Below the pieces are notes generated by a model. The model saw only the letters and a program-made list of their open reading frames with translations, was not told the origin of the DNA and did no database searches. Of a stretch of DNA of 64,000 nucleotides, positions 55,673 through 64,000 are shown one piece after another (within the stretch, counting starts at the first letter, position 1; every line of letters begins with the position of its first letter). Source of the DNA: Acidovorax sp. NO-1 (GTDB taxonomy: Bacteria > Pseudomonadota > Gammaproteobacteria > Burkholderiales > Burkholderiaceae_C); assembly GCF_000238595.1 (NCBI RefSeq), contig NZ_AGTS01000049.1:1-64000 (forward strand). Direction: 5' to 3'. The position numbers were made by a program, and so were the translations under genes.

Positions 55673-58600
55673 ATGATCGATCCCATCACCCACCCCACCC
55701 GCCTGCTGAAAACTGTGGCAGGTCTCGCGCGGTGGTCTCTGGGTTTGCTGCTGGCCTTCTGGCTGCTGCTGACCATCGCGTGGGGGGCACTTCATGGCTG
55801 GATTGTGCCGCGAATCGGTGATTTTCGCCCGCAGCTGGAGGCACATGCCGCACGGGTGCTGGGGGTTCCGGTCCAGATCGGAGCGATCGCTGCCCGCACC
55901 GAAGGCCTGATACCTTCCATCGAGCTGTCGGATGTCGCCCTGCTAGACACTGCCGGACGTTCTGCGCTGCGCCTGCCCCGGGTGGTGGTGGCGCTGTCAC
56001 CACGGTCGCTGCTCAAGGGCGGTTTCGAGCAGCTCTATATCGAAGAGCCTGACCTGGATGTGCGCCGCACCGTGGACGGGCGGATCCAGGTGGCGGGCCT
56101 GGAGTTCTCGCCGCAGCCCGGCGAAGACAGCGCCGCAGCGGACTGGCTTTTCTCCCAGGATGAGGTGTTCATTCGCGGGGGCACGGTGCGGTGGACCGAC
56201 GAGCAGCGCGGCGCCCCGGAGCTGGCCTTGCAGAAGGTGGATGTGCTGCTGCGCAACGGGAACTGGGACCACCACCTGCGCCTGGACGCCACGCCGCCCG
56301 AGGCCTGGGGGGATCGCTTCACGGTGGTGGGGCTGTTCCGTGCGCCCTTGCTGCGCGCGCGTGATGGCAACTGGAAGCACTGGACCGGGCAAGTGTTCGC
56401 CCACTTTTCCCGGGTAGACGTTTCGCGGCTGCGCCACCACGCGGACGTTGGGGTGGAGATCGCCGCGGGCCGTGGCGCCTTGCGCGCCTGGGCGGATGTG
56501 CAGCGCGGGCAGATTGTGGGCGGCACTGCCGACCTGGCGCTCGCGAATGTCAATGCCAGGCTGGGGCCGGATTTGCAGGCGCTGGTATTGCCCTCGGTGG
56601 AAGGGCGTCTGGGCGGGCGCCGCTTGAATGGTGGCTTCGAGTTTCTGACCCAGGGCCTGCAGTTCGAGACCGATGACGGCCTGGTCTGGCCGGGTGGCAA
56701 CCTTCGGCTGGTGCACACCGCCCCCCGGGGCAAGGTGCCGGAGCAGGGCGAGTTGCGCGCCGATCGACTGGATCTCGCGGCGCTGGCCCAGGTCGCTAGC
56801 CGGTTGCCGCTGGGCGCCCCGGCCCATGATGCCTTGCGCGCCTATGCGCCGCACGGTCTCGTGGACGAAATCCAGGCCAGCTGGAAGGGGCCGCTGGAAA
56901 AACTGCAGCAGTACCAGGTGCGGGGCCGCATCCGCGGGCTGGCGCTGGGCAGGGGCAGCGCGGGCGGGGTTCCTGCCCAGCTGGGGTTGCGCGGTGCCAG
57001 CGTGGACATCGACATGACACAAGCCGGGGGCAAGGCCGCGCTGACCATTGCCTCGGGTGCCCTCCTGCTGCCGGGCGTTTTTGAGGACCCGGTGCTGCCG
57101 CTGGACCGTCTCAGTGCCGACATGCGATGGCAGATAGACGGAGACCGTGTGGCCGTACAGGCCAACGACGTGCAGTTTGCCAACGCGGATGCGCAGGGAG
57201 AGGCCCGGGCCACCTGGCATACCAGCGATCCCGGCAAGGTGGCGCACGGCGCACGCTATCCGGGGGTGCTTGACCTTACGGGCGTACTGACCCGGGCGGA
57301 CGGAACGCGTGTGCACCGCTACCTGCCGCTGTCCATCCCCGCAGAGTCGCGGCACTACGTGCGCGATGCGGTGGTGGCTGGCAGTGCCAGCAATGTGCAG
57401 TTCAGGGTCAAGGGCGATTTGCACGATCTTCCGTTCAACGATCCGAAGCAGGGTGAATTCCGCATCGCTGCCCGCGTCAAGGATGTCATCTACGCCTATG
57501 TGCCGCCGCAGCTGCAACCGGCCAACACCTTGCCCTGGCCGGCGCTGACAGAGCTCACGGGCGAGCTGGTCTTCGAGCGCTCTTCCATGCAGGTGCGCGG
57601 CGCGAGTGGCAGTTTTGCCGGACGTCCGGGGCTGCGGCTGTCACGGGTGGAGGCAAAGATCCCGGATCTGGCACACACCGTTGTCAGTGTCAGCGCCGAT
57701 GCGCGGGGGCCGCTTGCCGAGTTGCTGGCCCTGATGACTTCATCGCCGCTGGGCGGCATGACAGGCAATGCGCTGGACCGGGCCACGGGCACGGGCAATG
57801 CCGACTTCCAGCTTCGACTTGCCCTGCCCATCAGCGACATCGAAAAATCCAAGGTGCAGGGCAGCGTCACGCTGGCAGGCAATGAGCTGCGGATCACGCC
57901 GGACACCCCCACCCTCAGCCGGGCGCGGGGCGTCGTCCAGTTCACCGAATCCGGCTTCTCCCTCCAAGCCGTCCAGGCCCAGGCGCTGGGCGGCCCGGTG
58001 CGGCTGGAAGGGGGCATGCGCGCACTGCCTGCCAATGCCCCCGCGACGGAATCGGCCGTGCAGCTGCGTGCCCAGGGCACTGCCACGGCCGAGGGGCTGC
58101 AGCAAGCCACGCAGCTGGGCATGCTGTCGCAGCTCGCGCGCCGCGCAGCGGGCAGCACGCCTTACGCGATGACGCTCGCCTTTCGGCGGGGTGTTCCCGA
58201 GTTGCAGGTCACCACCAGCCTCCAGGGCCTTGCGCTGTCATTACCGGCGCCCCTGGGAAAGACGGCAGACACCAGTTTGCCCCTGCGCTTTGAAAGCCAG
58301 GTCGTACGCGAGTCGCTGGTGGGGCTCACACAGTCAGGCAATGGCGCGCAGACGACGCCTCTGCACGACCAGATCACGGTGGATCTGGGGGTGGTGGGGT
58401 CGGCAACCTATGTGCGCGACGTGAGCGCGCCGCAGGCGCGGGTGTTGCGGGGGGCGATCGGCATCGGTCTGGCGGCGGGCGAGTCCGCCCCGCTGCCCGC
58501 TCAGGGCGTGGCCGCCAACATCAGCCAGGGGAAAATTGATGTGGATGCCTGGGAAGAAGTGCTGGCGCAAGCCACAGCCGCCGAGCCCGCTGCGCGCCCT

Positions 58601-59840
58601 TCGGCGCCCGCCCCTGCAGCAGGGCCACCCGGGGTGGCACAGGACTACCTGCCCACCACCATGGCTGTGCGTGCCCGCGAACTCACCCTGCAAGGCCGGA
58701 CCCTGCACAACATTGTGGCGGGCGCCCTGCGCGAGGGCACCACATGGCGCGCCAACCTGGATGCCACCGAACTCAACGGCTATCTCGAATACCGCCAGCC
58801 GGGCAGCTTCGACCACCCCAACGGGTTGCTGTTTGCCCGGCTCTCGCGGGTGAACATGCCACAAAGTGACGTGAGCCAGGTCGAGGCGCTGCTGGACGAG
58901 CAGCCGGGGGCCTTGCCCGCCCTGGACATCATCGTGGACGACTTCGAGTTGCGCGGCCGGCGCCTGGGGCGCGTGGAGATGGAGGCCCGCAACCGCGGCG
59001 GCGACGGCGCGCAGCGCGAATGGCGTCTTTCCAAATTCAACATCCTTGCACCCGAAGCCAGCTTCACCGCGAATGGCAACTGGGCACTGCTCAACGCGGC
59101 GGCCCCGGCCCCGCCCGGCGCAAAGGCGCACGGTACTCAGCTTCCGGCTGGACATCCGCGACTCGGGTGACCTGCTTGCCCGCATGGGCATGGCGAACGT
59201 CGTCCGGCGTGGCAAAGGGCGCCTGGAAGGCCAGGTGGCCTGGATTGGCGCTCCCTTCAGTCCCGATTACCGGACCATGACCGGGCAGATCAACGTCAAT
59301 GTGGAATCTGGCCAGTTCCTGAAGGCCGATCCCGGCCTGGCCAAGCTGCTGGGTGTGCTGAGCCTGCAATCACTTCCCCGGCGCCTGACGCTGGATTTTC
59401 GCGACGTGTTCAGCGAAGGCTTTGCATTTGACTTTGTGCGGGGTGATGTGCGCATCGAGCAGGGGGTGGCCACCACCAACAACCTTCAGATGAAGGGCGT
59501 CAACGCCGCCGTGCTGATGGAGGGCAGCGCCAATATCGACCACGAAACCCAGGACCTGCGTGTGGTGGTGGTGCCCGAAATCAATGCCATGACCGCCTCG
59601 CTGGTGGCGACCGCCATCAATCCCGTGATCGGCCTGGGAAGCTTTCTTGCTCAGGTGTTCCTGCGCGGCCCGCTGATCGAGGCGGCCACCCAGGAGTTCC
59701 GCATTGATGGCACCTGGGCCGACCCGCGTGTGGTGCGCGTTCCCCGCCGCGGCCGCGATGCCCCACCCGCGGTCGATGCTCCGGTCCGCACAGACCCCGC
59801 CCTCCCATCCAGCCCCCGCGGTACCGGAGAACCCTCATGA
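55673..59840 (+). CDS. yhdP: YhdP-family AsmA-like envelope protein, with a single-base frameshift
   Basis: N-terminal membrane span (LLLAFWLLLTIAWGALHGW), then a very long beta-rich region, ending with the DUF3971/AsmA-like part (FAFDFVRGDVRIEQGVATTNN, VVPEINAMTASLVATAINPVIG). AsmA-like proteins carry phospholipids across the periplasm. At about 59110-59135 (AAA in GGCGCAAAGGCGC) one extra base shifts the frame; translation then stops at 59168-59170. Without that base the product is 1388 aa. As written, the last about 225 residues, including the conserved C-terminus, would be lost. The ATG of the next gene overlaps the restored stop (ATGA). Confidence 0.88.
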
Positions 59841-60658
59841 TGAACGTTGCCGCGATCCAGATGGTGTCGTGCACCCGGCTCGAAGAGAACCTGCGCGATG
59901 CGCGAGAACTGCTGGAGCAGGCGGCCCGCGCCGGTGCCGAGCTGGCGGTGCTGCCCGAATACTTCTGTGTGATGGGCCACCAGGATACGGACAAGCTCGC
60001 ACTGCGCGAGGCACCAGGCGATGGCCCGATCCAGCGTTTTCTGGCGAACGCAGCGCGCGAGCTGCAGATGTGGATCGTGGGCGGCACCTTGCCCCTGGTG
60101 GCCACCACGCCAGAGCGGGTGCGCAACACCACCCTGGTGTTCAACCCGGCGGGTGAGTGCGTGGCTCGCTACGACAAGATCCATCTTTTCTACTTCGACA
60201 ACGGGCGCGAGCAGTTCCATGAAGGCCGCGTGATCGAGGCCGGCAATACGCCCGTGCAGTTCGAGCTGCCATCGCGCTCCGGCCACCGCTGGAAGGTCGG
60301 CCTCTCGGTGTGCTACGACCTGCGTTTTCCCGAGCTGTACCGCGCCCACGCCAGTGCCGGTGCAGACCTTTTGCTGGTGCCAAGTGCCTTCACCCACACC
60401 ACCGGCCAGGCCCACTGGGAGGTTTTGCTGCGCGCACGCGCCGTGGAGAACCTTGCCTATGTGCTGGCGCCCGCCCAGGGCGGCACGCATGAGAACGGCC
60501 GACGCACCTGGGGCCACAGCATGCTGGTGGACCCGTGGGGGCAGGTGCTTGCCCAGCAGCAGGAAGCGCGTGCGGGCGTGGTCTCGGGTGTTCTGGATCC
60601 CCAGCGCCTGCGCGATGTCCGGCTGCAGCTGCCCGCGCTCTCGCACCGCCTGCTGTGA
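59837..60658 (+). CDS. carbon-nitrogen hydrolase, deaminated-glutathione-amidase-like
   Basis: 273 aa. Nitrilase triad Glu41 (VLPEYF), Lys114 (YDKIHLF) and Cys159 (SVCYDLRFPELYR). The last motif is the Nit1 subgroup pattern, which repairs deaminated glutathione. It follows yhdP as in many proteobacteria, where tldD often comes next; here a two-component system follows. Confidence 0.88.
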   Translation: MMNVAAIQMVSCTRLEENLRDARELLEQAARAGAELAVLPEYFCVMGHQDTDKLALREAPGDGPIQRFLANAARELQMWIVGGTLPLVATTPERVRNTTLVFNPAGECVARYDKIHLFYFDNGREQFHEGRVIEAGNTPVQFELPSRSGHRWKVGLSVCYDLRFPELYRAHASAGADLLLVPSAFTHTTGQAHWEVLLRARAVENLAYVLAPAQGGTHENGRRTWGHSMLVDPWGQVLAQQQEARAGVVSGVLDPQRLRDVRLQLPALSHRLL

Positions 60659-62700
60659 GGATCCCGCACCAACGCACCCTCTTGCGGCGCTGGCGGGGCG
60701 CCTGGCGGCGCTGGTCGCTGTGGACGATGCTGGGCATTCTGGTGTTTGCCATGCTGGCCACGCTGGTCTGGCTTGCGGGGCGCTATGAGGCCAGCCAGGT
60801 CCAGTCGCGCCTGGAGCGCGATACGGCCGACGCGGTGTCGGACATCCGGGTTGCGCTCACGCGCAACCTGCAAAGCCTGCAGGCCCTGAACGCGGGGGAG
60901 CCCGGCGACCTGGCCTGGGAGGTGGAGGCCACCGAGCTCCTGCGCAACCGGCGCGAGCTGGTGCGTATCGAGTGGCGCGATGCCAACCTGCGCGTGCGCA
61001 CCCATGCCCAGTCGCCGTATCGCCCCGTCGCCTGGGACCTGCGTCTGCGCAACGGCAGCCAGTCCGATGCGGGCATCGCTTGCGCCAACGCGCGCCGCTT
61101 GAGCAGCCCCGCCTATTCCAGCAGTTATTTCCAGCCCTACGGCGACGGGCTGGGCTCGGAGATGATGGAGCTGTGCCTGCCGCTGACCTCGGGCGGGCGC
61201 ACCACCGGCTTCCTGGTGGCCACGTACTCGCTGCAGGACATGCTGCTCAACCTGGTGGCCCCCAGCCTCACGCGCAACCAGGAAGCGTCGTTCACCGAAG
61301 CTGATGGCACCCGGCTTGCCGTGCTCGGCGCCGCGCGCCGGGGCTCGCGCATGTTCATGGCGCAACAGCTGCTGGATCTTTCCGGCACCACCCTGGTGCT
61401 GCGCATGGACGCCTGGCACAGCGCGCCCAGCCTGTTCCCCAATGTGCTCACGGCGCTGGTCACGGCCATGTCGATTGCACTGGTCACCGTGATGGTGGTT
61501 CTCGTGCGCGACAACCGCAGGCGACTGAGCGCAGAGCGCGACCTGGCCGACGCGCTCGCGTTTCGCAAGGCGATGGAGGACTCCCTGGTCACGGGGTTGC
61601 GCGCCCGCGATCTGGAGGGCCGCATCACCTATGTGAACCCGGCTTTTTGCGCCATGGTGGGTTTCAGCGCCCAGGAGCTGCTGGGCCAGAGCGTGACCGC
61701 GCCCTATTGGCCCCCCGAGCGGGTGGAGGAATACCGCCAGCGCCAGGCGATCCGGTTTGCGGGCACCGTGCCGCCGCGCGAGGGCTTCGAGTCCGAGTTC
61801 ATGCGCAAGGACGGCACACGCTTTCCGGTGCTGATCATCGAAGCCCCGCTGATCAATGCCCTGGGCCAGCACACGGGCTGGATGAGTGCGTTTCTCGATA
61901 TCAGCGAGCAGCGCCGGGTCGAAGAAATTTCCCGGGCGTCCCAGGAACGCCTGCAGGCCACCGCACGCCTGGCCACGGTGGGCGAGATGGCCTCCCTGCT
62001 CAGCCACGAGCTGAACCAGCCCCTGGCGGCCATCTCCAGCTATGCCACAGGTTCCATCAACCTGCTGGAGGCGTCTGCCGCCGCCGGACCAGAGGACGCC
62101 CCCGCCGCCCGTGCCGGGCAGCTGGAGGACGTGCGCATGGCCATGCAGCACATTGCACGGCAGGCGGAGCGCGCAGGCAAGGTGATCAAGAGCGTGCACG
62201 ATTTCGTGCGCCGCCGCGACCAGGCGCGCGAGGCCGTCCAGGCGCAGCAGCTGCTCGACGCCATCCTTCCGCTGGTCAGCCTGCAGGCCCGCAAGCTCGG
62301 CGTGCGCGTGCAAACCTCGGTAGAAGCCCACCTGCCGCCGGTGCTGTGCGATCGCACCATGGTGGAACAGGTGCTGCTGAATCTTGCGCGCAATGCCATG
62401 CAGGCGATGGACGACCCGTCCCTGCCCCGGCGCGTGCTGGATCTTCGCGTGCGCCGCGCCGCATCCAACCAGCACAGCGGCTGGGTCGAATTTGCGGTCA
62501 CCGATGTGGGGACGGGTATTGCCGCCGACGTGGCCGAGAAGCTCTTCACCCCGTTTTTCACCACCCGCACTGAGGGCATGGGGCTGGGTCTTTCGCTGTG
62601 CCGCACCGTGATCGAGCAGCACGGCGGGTACCTGGGCTTTGCGCCCCACGAGCCGCGTGGTACGGTATTCACCTTTACCTTGCCCGCAGCAACCCTGTAA
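60655..62700 (+). CDS. PAS-domain sensor histidine kinase, DctS-like
   Basis: 681 aa from GTG 60655, which overlaps the preceding stop (GTGA). Spans at about 21-41 and 262-283 flank a periplasmic sensor; PAS at about 300-425 (GRITYVNPAFCAMVGFSAQELLG); HisKA with His about 448 in LLSHELNQPLAAIS; HATPase motifs NLARNAMQAM and GLGLSLCRTVI. The HELNQPLAA type is typical of DctB/DctS C4-dicarboxylate kinases. No dct transporter gene is in the window. Confidence 0.88.
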   Translation: MRIPHQRTLLRRWRGAWRRWSLWTMLGILVFAMLATLVWLAGRYEASQVQSRLERDTADAVSDIRVALTRNLQSLQALNAGEPGDLAWEVEATELLRNRRELVRIEWRDANLRVRTHAQSPYRPVAWDLRLRNGSQSDAGIACANARRLSSPAYSSSYFQPYGDGLGSEMMELCLPLTSGGRTTGFLVATYSLQDMLLNLVAPSLTRNQEASFTEADGTRLAVLGAARRGSRMFMAQQLLDLSGTTLVLRMDAWHSAPSLFPNVLTALVTAMSIALVTVMVVLVRDNRRRLSAERDLADALAFRKAMEDSLVTGLRARDLEGRITYVNPAFCAMVGFSAQELLGQSVTAPYWPPERVEEYRQRQAIRFAGTVPPREGFESEFMRKDGTRFPVLIIEAPLINALGQHTGWMSAFLDISEQRRVEEISRASQERLQATARLATVGEMASLLSHELNQPLAAISSYATGSINLLEASAAAGPEDAPAARAGQLEDVRMAMQHIARQAERAGKVIKSVHDFVRRRDQAREAVQAQQLLDAILPLVSLQARKLGVRVQTSVEAHLPPVLCDRTMVEQVLLNLARNAMQAMDDPSLPRRVLDLRVRRAASNQHSGWVEFAVTDVGTGIAADVAEKLFTPFFTTRTEGMGLGLSLCRTVIEQHGGYLGFAPHEPRGTVFTFTLPAATL

Positions 62701-62794
62701 TTCTTGGGGCAAGCCCGCACGGCGGGGTGACCCTGCGGTGCGCCGGTTTCATCGGCACCAGGGCGTCGAAAAACAGGGATAACTGAGCTGAACT

Positions 62795-63424
62795 ATGGAG
62801 CCCATCACCAACGCCACCGTGTACATCGTCGACGACGACGCCAGCGTGCGCGAAGCCCTGGCCTGGCTGTTGCGCTCGCGCAGGCTCCTGAGCGAATCGT
62901 TTGAAAGCGCGGAAGCCTTCGAAGCCGCGCTCACCAGCCGCACGTCCCAGCGCCAGCCCAGCTGCCTGCTGCTGGACGTGCGCATGCCCGGCATGAGCGG
63001 GCTGGCGTTGTTCGACCGGCTGGCCGTGCGTGGCGACCTGGCTGCCATGCCGGTCATCTTTCTGACCGGGCACGCCGATGTGCCGACTGCGGTGGACACA
63101 GTCAAGCGCGGCGCATTCGATTTTTGCGAAAAGCCATTTTCCGACAACGCGCTGGTCGACCGCGTGGAGCAGGCGCTGACGCAATCGGCCCAGCACCTTG
63201 CGCAACTGCGCGAGCGCAGTGATCTGGAGGTGCGGCTGGCAGAGCTCACCGACCGCGAGCGTGACGTGATGGATCTGGTGGTGGCCGGCCTGCCCAACAA
63301 GCTCATTGCCGACCAGCTGGTCATCAGTGTGCGCACGGTGGAGGTTCACCGATCACGGGTGTTTGACAAGATGCAGGTCAAATCGGCCGTGGAACTTGCG
63401 AACCTGTTGCGCGCCGGCCCGTAG
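62795..63424 (+). CDS. FixJ/DctR-type response regulator
   Basis: 209 aa. Receiver with Asp61 in LLLDVRMPGMSG, Lys in CEKPFSDN, and a C-terminal LuxR-type helix-turn-helix (LTDRERDVMDLVVAGLPNKLIADQL, SVRTVEVHRSRVFDKM). Follows the kinase by 94 nt; likely its partner. Confidence 0.92.
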   Translation: MEPITNATVYIVDDDASVREALAWLLRSRRLLSESFESAEAFEAALTSRTSQRQPSCLLLDVRMPGMSGLALFDRLAVRGDLAAMPVIFLTGHADVPTAVDTVKRGAFDFCEKPFSDNALVDRVEQALTQSAQHLAQLRERSDLEVRLAELTDRERDVMDLVVAGLPNKLIADQLVISVRTVEVHRSRVFDKMQVKSAVELANLLRAGP

Positions 63425-63462
63425 GGGCGCCCACCGTGCGGGGCTCCTTCGGATAGCGCCGG

Positions 63463-64000
63463 TCAGCGTGGACGCTCGCCCACAAAAATCTCTACCCGGC
63501 GGTTGCGCGAGCGACCATCGTTGGTGTCGTTGCTGGCGATGGGGTAACGCTCACCCATGCCGTCGATGGCAATGCGTCGGCCATCCACGCCCCGGGCCAC
63601 CAGGTAGCTGCGCGTGCTGGCAGCACGGTCCACCGAGAGCGGGTTGTTGATGGCGTCACTGCCGGTGTTGTCGGTGTGCCCCACGATGCGCACGTCGGTG
63701 TTGGGGTTGTTGCGCAACCCCATGGCGAACTGGTCGAGCACGGGGGCGAAGTTGGGCTGGATGTCCGAACGGCCCACGGCAAACGAGATGTCGCTCGGGA
63801 TGTTGAGCATGAGCTGGTTGTCGGCCGTCTGCGTCACGCCGACACCGGTGCCGCGCGTGGCCTGCTCCATTTCGCGCTTCTGGCGTTCCATGTTCTGCGA
63901 CCAGATGTAGGTGCCCAGGGCGCCCACACCCGCACCCACCACCGCGCCCGTGCCGGCACTCCCGCCGGTGGCTGAGCCGATGACGGCACCCGCCAGGGCG
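63463..64000 (-). CDS. OmpA-family protein with glycine-zipper segment (5' end cut by window)
   Basis: The C-terminal OmpA domain is complete: ISFAVGRSDIQPNF, VRIVGHTDNTGSDAINNPLS, RAASTRSYLVARGVDG, GMGERYPIASNDTNDGRSRNRRVEI. It binds peptidoglycan and anchors the outer membrane. The reading frame continues through a Gly/Ala-rich glycine-zipper stretch (GSATGGSAGTGAVVGAGVG) to the window edge with no start, so the N-terminal signal lies outside. Confidence 0.92.
   Translation of the reverse strand, partial: ALAGAVIGSATGGSAGTGAVVGAGVGALGTYIWSQNMERQKREMEQATRGTGVGVTQTADNQLMLNIPSDISFAVGRSDIQPNFAPVLDQFAMGLRNNPNTDVRIVGHTDNTGSDAINNPLSVDRAASTRSYLVARGVDGRRIAIDGMGERYPIASNDTNDGRSRNRRVEIFVGERPR

Overview
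The window reads as a chromosome segment of a high-GC betaproteobacterium of the Comamonadaceae, most likely Acidovorax or a close relative. This is inference from gene content and order (recA-recX, type-2 argC, sucCD, glnE/yhdP, tandem type IV pilins with a TfpZ-like accessory gene) and from a dispersed palindromic intergenic repeat. I cannot fix the species without a search. No rRNA, tRNA, CRISPR array, insertion sequence or prophage was seen.

Layout. 1-1440 (minus): AT-richer accessory cassette of a cut-off PGRP-type amidase, a secreted small protein (STY0301-like) and an NlpC/P60-like BPSL0067-type protein, resembling an antibacterial effector/immunity set. 1600-7311: tyrosine phosphatase, AraC regulator, small membrane and lipoprotein genes, and topB (topoisomerase III with a C-terminal SWIB domain, broken here by one extra base). 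7374-9665 (plus): a Z-DNA-prone tract, a SET-domain methyltransferase, birA and a SPOR protein. 9734-13551 (minus): two-component system, N-formylglutamate deformylase, MarR regulator. 13586-18764: recA with a LexA-type box, recX, argC (minus), sucCD and a strong terminator. 18938-28600 (plus): a signalling block (CHASE2-Ser/Thr kinase, PP2C phosphatase, FHA protein, CHASE2-adenylate cyclase, metallo-beta-lactamase-type cyclic nucleotide phosphodiesterase) running into two type IV pilin genes, the first behind a sigma-54 promoter, and a pilin accessory gene. 28626-36592: moaC, an M48 protease, terC behind a yybP-ykoY (manganese) riboswitch, small conserved genes, yaeQ, purB, a GST. 36645-43682 (minus): a tightly overlapping eight-gene operon (NTF2-like, SDR, DUF3833, MFS, chalcone-isomerase-like, CFA-synthase-like, DUF1365, FAD oxidoreductase) of the type linked to sigma-E/ChrR and fatty-acid modification under photo-oxidative stress, next to a secreted glutathione peroxidase. 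44766-52713 (minus): a degenerate HD-GYP protein and a TetR-controlled RND efflux operon. 52827-64000: glnE, yhdP (one extra base), a nitrilase-family amidase, a DctS/DctR-like two-component pair and the end of an OmpA-family gene.

Cross-cutting observations. Eight copies of one palindromic repeat lie in the window. Five are intergenic, but three are read as protein: two supply signal peptides (M48 protease, chalcone-isomerase-like protein) and one supplies the C-terminus of the efflux adaptor. Two otherwise intact genes (topB, yhdP) each carry a single-base insertion, so either the assembly has indel errors or these genes are really broken.
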